In this document: positions 1 through 11,365 of the stretch, piece after piece
How positions within the stretch are numbered: position 1 is the stretch's first letter
Layout of the letters: each line of letters opens with the position of its first letter
Origin: Neostapfia colusana
Lineage: Eukaryota; Streptophyta; Magnoliopsida; Poales; Poaceae
Length of the DNA stretch: 64,000 nt
NCBI GenBank assembly: GCA_030760725.1
Contig: JASWHV010000004.1
Span: 57,379,136-57,443,135, forward strand
Direction: 5' to 3'
Notes under the pieces: model-generated
Database searches by the model: none
The model's input: only the letters and a program-made list of their open reading frames with translations
Told to the model about the DNA's origin: nothing
Position numbers and translations under genes: made by a program

Positions 1-560
1 ATTTCCCCACTGAGGCTTAGACTTAGGGTGAAAGGCTCCTCCTTTAGCTCTATGACATGTGGGTCCCACTCCGCATGTACCTCTCAGATATCTTCCCAAG
101 CTGATCCCCACAATTCCTATGATGCTGAGTTTGAAAAGGTGGCTGGAATTCGAATTCTTTAACTTCAGTTTGAATTTGTTTGTCAAACTTGAATTTGGTT
201 GAAGTTTGCAAATTCTTCTCTTTAACTCCTTTTGAGCCCACCCTACAAATGAAATGTTTGTAAGCAGACTTTTCCCTATAATTCCAACTATAGGGCTGTA
301 TGTTTATTCAAAGTTTTTGGTCACTACATGTGTGAACTTTGAATTCCAAAATCTGATTTTTAAACTTACATGTAAAAAGGTATTTAATCTCCTTATTGGT
401 TCAACACTTTTAAATAAAAAGGTGAACCTCATGTTGGATGTTCATCCATGTATTACCTTGCATGAAGAAAAGTTTTAGCAAGTCCCATGTTTCATGTCTT
501 TGCCACACATATGAACTCAAACCTTAGTTTTTATTCATACACATTTTTGGGGCTTTTACA
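1..560 (-). repeat. Element A 3' LTR (left copy), partial
   Basis: It matches 10381-10940 at about 98 percent by direct reading. It ends on the plus strand in GGCTTTTACA, the complement of the LTR start TGTAAAAGCC, directly beside the polypurine tract. Only the element-sense first 560 bp of a roughly 4.3-kb LTR are inside the window. Confidence 0.95.
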
Positions 561-595
561 TTCCTCCCCCCTTAAAAGAATCTCGTCCCGAGATT
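561..595 (-). other. Element A polypurine tract and adjacent hairpin
   Basis: Plus-strand 561-573 is the complement of AAGGGGGGAGGAA, the plus-strand primer for reverse transcription, directly abutting the LTR. A perfect 7-bp inverted repeat, AATCTCG-GGA-CGAGATT, occupies 579-595. The same arrangement recurs in elements D, E1 and E2. Confidence 0.9.
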
Positions 596-624
596 ACAAA
601 AGAGGAACGAGACGGGAGAGGTAA

Positions 625-3600
625 TTACAAACTGTACAAAGCTAAAAATTCCGGATAGTTGGTGCGTAGGTAATCTTCACTTTCCCACGTCGCCTCTTCC
701 GCGGTATGATTACTCTACAGCACCTTGTAAAATTTTATCGTCCGGTTCCGGGTTACCCGGGTCTTTTCATCCAAAATCTGAACCAGTCACTCGGTGTAGG
801 TCAGGTCTGGTTTCAATTCGTGGATTTCCTCGGTGCGCACAGTCGCGGTGAATTTGAGGCACTTCCGCAGCTGTGAAACATGAAATACATCATGAACACC
901 TGCTAGACTCACCGGTAACTCTAGCCGGTAGGCTACGAGTCCGCACTTCTCCGTGATAGCGAAAGGACCAATAAAACGGGGAGCGAGTTTCCCCTTTACA
1001 CCGAACCAGTGAATTCCCTTCATCGGAGATACACGAAGATACACGTGCTCTCCGACGTCAAAATGCAAAGGCCTATGCCGTTGATCAGCGTAGCTCTTCT
1101 GTCGGGATTGTGCAGCCTTGAAGTTCTCTTGTATCAACCGAGCTCGGTCTTCGGCTTCGTTCACAAGATCAATCCCAAACAGAACTCTTTCGCCGGACTC
1201 ACACCAATTCAGCGGTGTGCGACACTTCCGGCCGTAGAGAGCTTCATACGGTGCCATTTTAATACTCGCTTGATAACCGTTGTTGTATGAAAACTCTGCC
1301 AGCGGTAGGTGTTCGTCCCAATTACTACCGTGGTGGATGGCACACGCTCTCAACATGTCCTCGAGCACTTGATTCACCCTCTCAGTTTGTCCATCGGTTT
1401 GAGGGTGATATGCGGAGCTTCTAATTAGCTTGGTGCCCAACGAGGCATGCAGCTGCTCCCAAAAACGAGCAACAAACAAGGCACCTCGATCTGAGATGGT
1501 GGTCTTCGGGACACCATGTGAGCAAATAATTCTGGAGATGAATAACTCCGCATATTGCCTTGCTCGATAATGAGTGTTCACTGGTATGAAATGAGCTGAT
1601 TTCGTCAACCGGTCGATGATCACCCATATTGAGTCATGCTTCCTGGATGTGAGCGGTAATCCGACGATGAAGTATATACTCACATCCTCCCATTTCCATG
1701 CCGGTATCTTCAAAGGTTGTAGCGGTCCGGCTTTCCGCATATGATCAACCTTGACCCGTCTACACGTATCGCATTCGGATACGTATTTAGCGATCTCCCT
1801 CTTCATCCTCGTCCACCAAAATTTCTGTTTCAAATCTTGGTACATCTTGTTACTTCCGGGATGAATGGAAAACTTCGACGGGTGGGCTTCATCCAGTATT
1901 TTCTTCCGGAGTTTCATATTGCGCGGTACCACTGTACGGTCATTGAACCATATCATACCGTTCTCATCCTTCCGGAAGCATTTTACTTCTCCGTTGTCTA
2001 GTCTTCTCCGTATGTGAGACATACCCTTGTCTCTTCTTTGAGCCTCAACAATCTCTTCACAGATTGTTGGAATGAGCGTGAAATTATAAAGCGCGCCATA
2101 CAGAATGACACGGAGACTTGGTTCTTCTTCTTCCAACTCAGCAGCCGCTAAGCTGTGAATGTGGGCTTTCCGACTAAGCGCGTCGGCAACCACGTTGGCT
2201 TCTCCCGGGTGATAGTGGATCTCAATTTCATAATCTTTGATGAGCTCCAACCATCTGCGCTGTCTCATATTCAGCTCCTTCTGCGTGAAGATATACTTCA
2301 GGCTTTTATGGTCAGTGTAGAGGTGAACAAGATTACCCAGTAGGTAATGCCTCCACATCTTTAACGCCAACACCACAGCAGCAAGTTCGAGATCGTGAGT
2401 TGGATAATGCTGTTCGTGGTTTCACAATTGACGAGACCCATAGGCGACTACATGCCCTTCTTGCATCAGAACACAGCCGAGACCGATGCCGGATGCATCA
2501 CAGTATACATCAAATGGCTTCGTCGTGTCTGGCTGAGCAAGAACTGGAGCTGTTGTGAGATGTTTCACCAAAGTCGTGAATGCGGCTTCACATGCTGCAT
2601 TCCACATGTATTTAGTGCCCTTCTTCAGCATCTCCGCCATTGGTTTAGCAATCTTTGAGAAGCTCGGAACAAACCTCCGATAATACCCCGCTAAACCTAG
2701 GAAACTTCGGACCTCATGGACTGATTTGGGAGATTCCCACTTCAGCACTTGTTCAATCTTGCTGGGGTCCATGGTAATACCTTCTGCTGAAATGATATGA
2801 CCTAGGAAACGAACTTGGTCAATCCAAAATTCGCACTTGCTGAACTTGGCATATAACTTGTGCTCCCTCAACCGTTGTAGCACAATACACAGATGTTCAG
2901 CGTGCTCTTCTTCCGATTTGGAGTAAACCAATATGTCATCGATGAATACCACGACGAACTTGTCTAACTCCGGCATGAACACAGAATTCATCAAGTACAT
3001 GAAGTGTGCCGGAGCGTTGGTTAACCCAAATGACATGACGAGGTACTCATAGAGTCCGTATCTCGTCGAGAAAGCTGTCTTCGGTATGTCTTCCGGTCGG
3101 ATCTTGATTTGATGATACCCCGACCGGAGATCAATCTTCAAAAATACCTTTGCACCCACAAGTTGATCGAACAGGATGTCGATGTGGGGCAAAGGATACT
3201 TGTTCTTGATCGTGACAGCATTTAGAGGACAGTAATCAACACATAGTCGTAGTGTTTCGTCCTTCTTCTTAACGAACAGCGTGGAGCAACCCCAAGGTGA
3301 AGAACTTGGCCGTATGAAACCCTTGCTCATGAGTTCATTCAGTTGCTCTTTCAACTCCGCTAGCTCGTTAGGTGCCATCTTGTAAGGCCTTCTTGATATA
3401 GGAGTGGTTCCCAGCGCCAGTTCAATCTTGAACTCGACGTCCCGTTCGGGCGGCATGCCCGGTAAATCATCGGGAAATACGTCGGGATAATCACGTACCA
3501 CCGGAATATCTTCAAGCTTAAGTGCTTCCGTGTGGTAGGCCTCTACCATATCTGGATCTTCGCTGTCTAAAAACAGCGTGTGCTGTTCGTGAATCGGCGA

Positions 3601-5092
3601 GTCAATCTGGACAGTACGGTTACCGATATTGAGAACGGCACCATGACGTTTTAACCAAGACATCCCCAATATAATGTCTATCTTCTTCCTATCCAACATA
3701 ATCAGCGATGTTGGGTATATTTTTCCGCCCAAACACAAAGCTGCTCGGGACACGATCTGATTGGAAGAGATATTTCCTCCCGGTAAACGTATAAGAAAAC
3801 TCGTTGTGGGAGTATTGGTGGATAATTTTTTCTGATCCACGCATGTTTTTCTGATAAAATTGTGGGTGGCACCGGAATCAAAAAGTATGAGCACGGGCAC
3901 GTCTTTGAGAGTGAACATGCCCGCTAACACCGGTGCTCCCTCCGGGACATCCTCAATAGCAAGATGTTGCACACTGCCGGATTGCAATGCTGTGATGTTG
4001 ACTTAAGCAGGTGGCGGCATACCACCTGATGAGGATGGTTGTCAGGTGTTCAACAACTTCTCCCAGCATTCCTGCCTAAAATGCCCAGAATGGTGGCAAT
4101 AAGGACACGGAGGTTTCCCCGGTTCTTCACTGACTTGTGGTGAAGAAGTTGATGTACTCGGTTGCAGCAATGATGTGACAGGTGTCCTTCGTTGCTGCGG
4201 CAAATGTGTTGCTTCAAGATATGATTCTTGAGCAGGAAATCTGTACGGAGTTGATCTCCCTGGTGCTTGCCATATCTCATCAGATGGTGTGTGATACACC
4301 ACACGGTATTTACGAGGAATGACTGGTGTGTCTTTGTGCACATCCTCCCGGTCCCTCTTCTCTGCTTGACACTCAAGTGTCGCTTGTTCTTGCAGCAGGG
4401 CAGCACTGATCAACTCGGTGTAACTGCCTTGATTGAACATAGCTAACTTCTCTTTTAGTATGGCACTCAAGCCATAGAAAAAGTAGTCACCTATTGCAGC
4501 TTCGCTCGTCGCATAAGCAGGAGCATATTGTGCTAGACGGTTGAATCGTCTGACATAATCGAGGACACTCATGTCCCCGTGCTTCAAGTTTCTGAATTCT
4601 TGCTGTTGGGCCTTAATAAAACCCATAGGAATGTGACGAGCATGGAATGCTTCATGAAATTCCGTCCATTCCACTTGATGGCCCTCCGGAACGGTGGCGA
4701 GATAAGCAAACCACCAATTTCCGGTGGCTCCATGGAGCTGTTGAGCTGCAAATAATGTCTTCTGATATTCGTCGCACTCAAACACTCCAAACTTGGACTC
4801 CATAACCCGAAGCCACTGATCAGCTTCCACTGGTTCGTTGGCTTCCTGAAAATTCCGGTTGTGTCGCCAAGAAATCCAAGTATGCGTTCCGAGGTTGAAC
4901 GTCCTGTTGTGCACGCTGGAGTAAGCCCTGTTGTACCAAGGTGTGGAGTAGTCTGGTGTTCTCTTGACTTGACTCGACCATTTGAGCCATGATATCCACC
5001 GATACCGTTGATGGCGGTGGCCGTGGTGGAGTCGGGTCATCACCGTCTCGGCGAGAACTTTCAGCCCTACTCGGAGAATTAGTACGCACCAT
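625..5092 (-). pseudogene. Element A gag-pol polyprotein, degenerate
   Basis: The ATG at 5092-5090 opens Gag (start MVRTNSPSR). A frameshift near 4850 moves Gag into the frame used by the rest. A CCHC knuckle (CPYCHHSGHFRQEC) lies at 4107-4066. Protease DSG is near 3879, and the RT motif FIDD is at 2946-2935. RNase H has DVYCDAS and YTDHKSL, and integrase has an intact zinc-binding CDTC near 1770. In-frame stops occur at 4044-4042, 4005-4003, 2424-2422 and 789-787; the last falls just before the chromodomain, whose remnant runs to the terminal stop at 627-625. The first integrase catalytic Asp (SMDFIVGLP in relatives) is Tyr here (SIYFIVGLP). The copy cannot encode active proteins. Gag, protease and pol share one ancestral frame. 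Confidence 0.93.
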
Positions 5093-6629
5093 ACTGCAAA
5101 AAGCATAATTTTTTTGAGGGGAGTCAAAACATGATCTCAGCAGTATGTGAAAGTATGTAAAACATGAACATGCTAAAACTTTATGAAAGCATAACAGATT
5201 TTCATGTTTACACATCTTTCTAAAGCCAACATATTCAGTCCCTCATTCTGTACAGAACAGACCTTTCTGTACTTAACCCAGAATTTGATCCAGTTACTAG
5301 CATTTTCATAACTCAAGTTGAATACCAAAGTTAAAGTTAACTTCAGTATATTTTCAACGAGTACTCACATGCCTCTGGATCATCTCTTTATCAGAAGTTA
5401 TGATCGTTCAAAGTTGACAGAATTTCTGGATAAATTTTACCAGCACCTCCTTTGTATGTGGCTGTTTTAATTACAGTTTCACATACAAATGGGGTACAAT
5501 TCTGAACACACTATGAACTACAAAATTGTTGCAAATTTCCTAACCTTTCCAATGGTGTATCATATGAACTTTAGAAATTTTTCTACAGACTGTGACGGCT
5601 AATTTAAAGCAACATCCAGAGAAGTTTGCTGCTGTTCTGTTTTCTGAACAGTTTGCCTTCACCTGGATATTCAACAAAGTTGTTGTGTGATTCTGCTCTG
5701 GAGGCCTACAGAATAATTGTAGTGCACTTAATAACCTTTCCAGAACTGTATCAAACACCTCCATTGGGTCAAGCTAATAAGAGTTACGCTCTGTTAAACC
5801 CAGAAAATTTTCTGTTTGAACAGAGCACCCTGTCTTTGAGATCAAAAGAAGCCTAACCAGTCTCTTCTTTGAAACTTAGTTCAAATGAAGAGCTCAGTAA
5901 CTAATATGTGCTTTATCACATCCATTTTTAGTTTGGAAGTTAGTCATGAATGAGTTCTTCATAGGTAAGAATACTATCCAGTGTAGTACGGTGACGATGC
6001 ACCTTAAGACATATGATGGTACTACGTCGCCTCACCAAAGAAAAACCTAACCGGATTACACCGGCATATACGTATCCTTAGGTGGCACTAAGACGATCAC
6101 TCGCAAACGTGTTCTATACGTACTAAGGTTTTCGTGGTTAGTATCTACATAAAACACACTCAATCATCAGGTCCGGCTGCACACCGAACCCGGTATCCAT
6201 ACAGTTCATACACCCGGCCGTCATCACTCGCCCAGGTGTTCTCAAGCCAAACACGCCTTGAGCTACGTGTTCACGTTACTGACCGCGTGACGGGGTCTCC
6301 CAAATTGCACCACACACGTCAGGGAATGGCGTTGCTCGAATACCCCAAACGACATGAAAAGTCGTAGAGGATACTAAAGCGAGTCGGGTTACCTGCCACC
6401 CGTGAGGCTCCACCCTTCAGCTTGTGCGCACTGGTGGACAGCGCATACGTGCACCCCCCAAGACATAAACGTCCCGAGATGCACGATTTTCTGACATAAC
6501 AAAAAGGTTAGCTTGCCACCTTCATATTATGCTAATAGTAGTCCTTATGTGGGCCTAGTACCGTTATCTCACCGTATCCTAAGTTTTTGACGTAATATGA
6601 TGCTCAAACCGTGCTCTGTTCCCAACGCA
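5093..6629 (-). other. Element A 5' leader (primer site to gag)
   Basis: This stretch of about 1.5 kb has no long sense frame. It shares blocks with the leaders of B, D and E, including a GCCGG...CCGG inverted repeat followed by a GGTTTTTC-like run near 6010-6070. A donor-like CAG|GTAACC lies on the minus strand with the cut between 6393 and 6392. An acceptor-like TTTTTGCAG ends at 5094, one base before the gag ATG. If used, these would define a 1299-nt leader intron (inference). Confidence 0.6.
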
Positions 6630-6641
6630 GTTCTGATACCA
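6630..6641 (-). other. Element A primer binding site
   Basis: Plus-strand GTTCTGATACCA is the complement of TGGTATCAGAAC. It is one mismatch from the initiator-Met tRNA site TGGTATCAGAGC and lies two bases from the LTR boundary at 6644. Confidence 0.88.
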
Positions 6642-6643
6642 GC

Positions 6644-9600
6644 TGTGAGGGATCACAGGACCTCGTCGGGTGGTGCCGTGATATGTGGCACCCAACAGCA
6701 CACGAGTTGCAGAAACACATCATATTACATAAATAGTTTAGCGGAAGCGTACAAGAACGTTTTACAAATAGTTATATCAGAGTAAACTGCAGCGGAAGAG
6801 TATCACTCTCACGACTCATATCTAAACTAGCAACAAAGAAACGGTCCAGCCCGCGGACGTTTCTTACTAGCAACACGAAGACAATCTGCAGCGGCGAGGA
6901 TGCTCTTTGAGTAAGCACTCGGAGGTTCCCGAGTCTCATCGGCATCCCTTCTCAAGCATCAAGTCAATTACCTGCAAAACAACTCGGAAAGCATCCGTTA
7001 GCATAACGCTCAGCAAGACTTAACCTTCACCCTAAACATGAAACTCTAAGTGAGGTTATGAACCTAACATAGGATTGCATAAGCATAATTAAACTCGCCT
7101 AAAAGTGAATCCTTACTTTCAGGTATTAATTACAGCATTTTGAGTAACCCTGGGCACGCCACATCGGGAGTCCACAATCAGACAAGAAACGCTTTCCCCC
7201 GATGTAAATTGCTCATGGCTTAAAAAAATCGAGTTTGCACTAGCCTATTCATCAAGTTCCAAGACAAAGCTAGTATGATACTTCACATCAAAATGATTAG
7301 TTCCTTTTTCATGCAAGTTCTTACTACGTCACGACTGTGAGAACAAGTATGCTCGGTCCATTCCGCGAGCGACGGTGATTCGAATCAATAACACCCAGAC
7401 TACACGACACGTACGCCCGTACTCGACGTTGCCTACAACAACCATCACTGACGTCGTACGTGGCAGCCTTTCCCCCGTTTCACCCCCGCTGAATCGATCA
7501 AGTCACCCCGTACAGTAGCTACTCTCATGGTGCACCTACCGACATGAGATGTCATGAGAATATTCCCCACATACTGCACACCGGCCGTCCGCCTGAGGCG
7601 ACCCGAAAAGTCCCAATGACAGCTTCCCGAGGTACATCGGTTTACTGGGTCCCATATAGCCAGCATGAGTCTGGTACACAACTCAAACTTGTTCAACAGG
7701 GCCGCATACGGATCGGTCCTTCACCGACACGGACAGGTCTACAACACCCAGGCCCCTGTGTCCTGCTGCCCCTACAACCTTCCGGTCTCAACTTTAAATT
7801 GCTAATTCAATTATGAACCAATCCCGTATGCCCCTGTTGTTCCTGAACTGCGAGTAGCATCTCACCACTCGACTTCTACCGAATCGTACTTAAGCATGGC
7901 AGTTCTACACGGTGAAAGACACCTACCCAATACTCCATGGGTCATCTGGTTATGCAGGAGGAGTATCAAACACTAGACCTGATGCACAGTTCATATCTTA
8001 ACCGAAAGTGAATACAAAAGAAAAACTTAACAGCTGTTAAATGCAAACAGGAGCTTGCCTGTTTTGCAGGGTAGTCGTATATAAGCAGTTAGTGTCCTTG
8101 CAGATCCACCCTTGATTCTCCGGAGCTTGATCCACTTCGATGAATCGCTCCTTCGAATCCCCTTCGTTGAGGTTCCTATTGAAATGCATATGCATACGTT
8201 TTATAGAATGTAATGGAAAGAAGTTATAGAATTAATCTTTTAGGAACAGAGTTTGTGTGGAAAAGCCAAGAATGGCTTGGTTGCCTCTGTTGTGCAAAGA
8301 AACAGACTTAACTAATTGACCTTAAGGCATTAGCTACCCCCTAACCATTTTCCCTAATGGACATAATGGATAAGCTGAAAAGATTTGAGTGCCACTGAAG
8401 AACAAGGACTCCAATGGCCTCAAGACTTTTACAGCAGGTTCTATACTACCTAAGGATTTAGCTTGCCAAATTGCAGCTAATGTGGAGTCAAATTGTGTCC
8501 TCTATAATTCTCACAATATCTCTTATATATTCCAACATATACACAAGTATGGAGAATAAGAACTGGGAGTTCAAGGACTCATCTTGAGCTGAAAATTTAC
8601 ATATGAGTTCTTGTTCACATGAGAGTAACCTGGTCCAAAATTCAGCCCTTTTACTTGAGTAGTTCTCCCAGAAAAATTCTTTAAGCATTTGTACTCAAAA
8701 GAATTAATTCTGTAGTAATGTGTATTTTCATGCCCAATTAATTTAACTAAAATTCCAAGTATGTCTCAGAGAGCTTGCCTAAATTTTCCTATGATTTTAG
8801 GAGCTATGGATTGCTCAGAACAGATTTTTGAAGTGGGAAACATTTTCTGAAAATGTTTCTGGACTCTTTTGAACACAGTTGTTTGCATTTAGCAAATTCC
8901 TACTCAAATGTTATTCAAAAGAGCTGAAAATTTGCTAGTAGGTCGACAATATGCTAAAGAAAATTCTGGAAAAATTTGGGGAATTTTGGATAAACCAAAC
9001 TCCCTCAATAATTTTTTTTCAGAAAACTCTCAAAGAATTTTCCAGAATGTAATATTGACTTTCATACAAATCTGAGTTCATATTTGGATAGAACTCAGAG
9101 AGATGAACCCAACCCAATTGGAATCACTCAAATTGGAGTTTTCTACAGGGATATATGAATTTCCAAAGATTGAGCTAAGTCTGGAATTGTTTTCCTACAG
9201 AAAATCTGGCTGGACCCACTGTTTTGAATCCCAGCCAATAGAAACGAAGCCACACCGGGGCCACGGGGTTTTGCGCGCCAGCACACAGGATCCATCCACA
9301 CCCGATCCCGGGTTTAAAATTTGAGCTGCTTACAGGCGGGGCTCACGCCTTCTTCAACCTCCCGCCGGCTCTCTCGCGCCCGCGCGTTTTCCCCTCGCCG
9401 GATCACTGCTGCCGACCACCGCACGGGTTAGGACTGGCCGCCAGGGAGTTTGTGACACCGAGGAACACGACTGTGGGGTCTGCTTGGGCTGCCGGCGACC
9501 GGAAAATGGCCGGCGACGTGTGACTGCCTCTGTGGTAATTCGGCAGCGTCGCCCGAGGTCTCCAGCCCTCAAAAACTTGTGCCGACGAGCCCTACAGCAC

Positions 9601-10940
9601 CAGCGTACCTCTAGAAAGATCGACACGACCTCAAACTATCTCAGAAATAGCTGGAACTAGGTTGTCATCGTCCAACCGAATGGGTCCGCCGTGAACAACC
9701 CAAGAAAAGCTCGAAATTCATCGGTCTGAGGCGTTTTCATGCGCTGGATGCAAAGGGGAAAGTGATCGCCGGCTAGTCTAGCTTCTCTGTACCAAATTTG
9801 ATGACTTAAGGAGAATCAGAGGGCAAGAATTCGAAAGAATCGTACCGGAAGCTCGGAATGGGGTCGCCGGAGCAAAACCTCGAAATTCGCTGTCGATAGC
9901 TCGCGGCACGGCCTGAGCTTGGGCTGAGAGCAGCACCGCACCCGTGCGCGTCCGTAGCTGTGATCGCTCGGCCGTGAAACCTCCTGTGGAGGGCTGTCCA
10001 CGAGCGCCCGATCACCTTCTTGAACTCGGTCGCCGCGGCGGCGATTGTTCTCGGGCACTGGGGGCCGCAGCTTGCTTGCTTGCGGGTCAGGGAGGTGGAG
10101 GCTAACCTCGGGGAAAGTTTTAGCAGCTCAGGGGAGGGAAGAGCACGGTGGTTTTGCCGTTCTTCCGATCAGACCGAGAGGCGGAGGGGAGGAGCTCGGG
10201 TTGCTCGGCGTTCTCGCGAGAGAGGAAAGAAAATGAGCTTTGCCTCGGCCAGGGGGGTGATCAAGTCGCTGAACCGCCTCTGGGCGCTGTGCGTGGGGAA
10301 AGGAAGCAGCTGGTGGCGCTGCCGAGCCTCCCAGTGCCTCCACGGTGGGAGCTGCTCGTGGCTCACGCTCTGTTCGATGAATTTCCCCACTGAGGCTTAG
10401 ACTTAGGGTGCAAGGCTCCTCCTTTAGCTCTATGACATGTGGGTCCCACTCCACATGTACCTCTCAAATATCTTCCCAAGCCGATCCCCACAATTCCTAT
10501 GATGCTGAGTTTGAAAAGGTGGCTGGAATTCGAATTCTTCAACTTCAGTTTGAATTTGTTTGTCAAACTTGAATTTGGTTGAAGTTTGCAAATTCTTCTC
10601 TTTAACTCCTTTTGAGCCCACCCTACAAATGAAAAGTTTGTAAGCAGACTTTTCCCTATAATTCCAACTATAGGGCTGTATATTTATTCAAAGTTTTTGG
10701 TAACTACATGTGTGAACTTCGAATTCCAAAATATGATTTTTAAACTTACATGCAAAAAGGTATTTAATCTCCTTATTGGTTCAACACTTTTAAATAAAAA
10801 GGTGAACCTCATGTTGGATGTTCATCCATGTATTACCTTGCATGAAGAAAAGTTTTAGCAAGTCCCATGTTTCATGTCTTTGCCACACATATGAACTCAA
10901 ACCTTAGTTTTTATTCATACACATTTTTAGGGCTTTTACA
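6644..10940 (-). repeat. Element A 5' LTR (right copy), full length
   Basis: The plus-strand edges are TGTGAGGG at 6644 and CTTTTACA at 10940, giving a TG...CA LTR of 4297 bp. It contains a 6-bp hairpin GGTGCC...GGCACC at 6672-6692 near its U5 end. An AT-rich half lies in the middle. A GC-rich block of about 1 kb at 9340-10380 follows, in element sense, the palindrome GTGGGACCCAC (10439-10449). The GC-rich block is a likely transcribed leader region, but no TATA box can be fixed by reading. Confidence 0.92.
9816..10058 (-). other. Open frame in element A LTR (starts MPEN)
   Basis: This 80-codon frame lies in the GC-rich part of the LTR. It resembles, in the same relative frame, a 66-codon frame in both E2 LTRs (48274-48474, 59400-59600): both start MPEN, share VDS plus an SR motif, and end near a LLRRP motif. 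Part of it also matches a 163-codon frame in LTR B. E1 lacks the start codon and all E copies stop after LLRRP, so coding function is doubtful. It may be a relic or simply conserved nucleotide sequence. Confidence 0.3.
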
Positions 10941-11365
10941 GGATGTGCATTAGATGTAGGATGGATGAGACCCAAATGCATAACCAGAATTTTCCTACAA
11001 GAGTGAGGGTAGTGTCTAAGTCCTCGAGTAGACAGGCTATGCTTAATGATTTATAGGAATTCGGTACAAGTCGAGTAGTTGGAATCTACTCACGAGTTAG
11101 GCTTTGGGACACACGGGATTGGTTCGAGTGATGTGAGATCAATTTAGTAATGAAAACGAGACTAGGCAGGGGCTATGGCGCAGCAAGAGGAAGTTTTGTG
11201 TGCGCAGCCCTGTCCGCGTCAATTAAGGACCGACCCGTGTGCGGCCCTGCTGAACAAGTATTGAACGTACCGAAGGCATATCGGATATATGGGCCCCGAT
11301 AAACCGATGTAACCTAAACCCCTAGGCGTCGAGGCATAGCACACCGATTTATAGGTGTAGGTTGA
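10941..11365 (+). repeat. Fragment X: partial LTR of another gypsy family
   Basis: It aligns in the plus direction with the interior of the E-family LTR (about 33190-33560). Shared landmarks are ATTCGGTACAAGTCGAGTAG, the diverged hairpin that follows, and GAGGACCGAGCCGTGTGCGG in similar form. Divergence from E is much higher than between E copies, so it is a separate family. Both ends are breakpoints: the element A insertion at 10940/10941 and element B integrase at about 11366. Confidence 0.75.

Larger units (their letters stand above)
1..10940 (-). mobile_element. Element A: Ty3/gypsy chromovirus, left LTR cut by window edge
   Basis: Bases 1-560 and 10381-10940 are the same LTR end. I count 12 substitutions and no indel over 560 bp, about 2 percent divergence. 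Between them lie, in minus-strand order, a primer site, a leader, a gag-pol pseudogene and a polypurine tract. The element-sense LTR starts TGTAAAAGCCCC and ends next to the Met primer site. The outer end of the left LTR is outside the window, so the target-site duplication cannot be checked. The right LTR abuts an unrelated LTR fragment (X) at 10941, so A probably inserted into that older element. Confidence 0.93.

Noticed and set aside
10941..10945. GGATG as target-site duplication of element A
   Set aside because: The left boundary of A is outside the window, so no partner can be compared.
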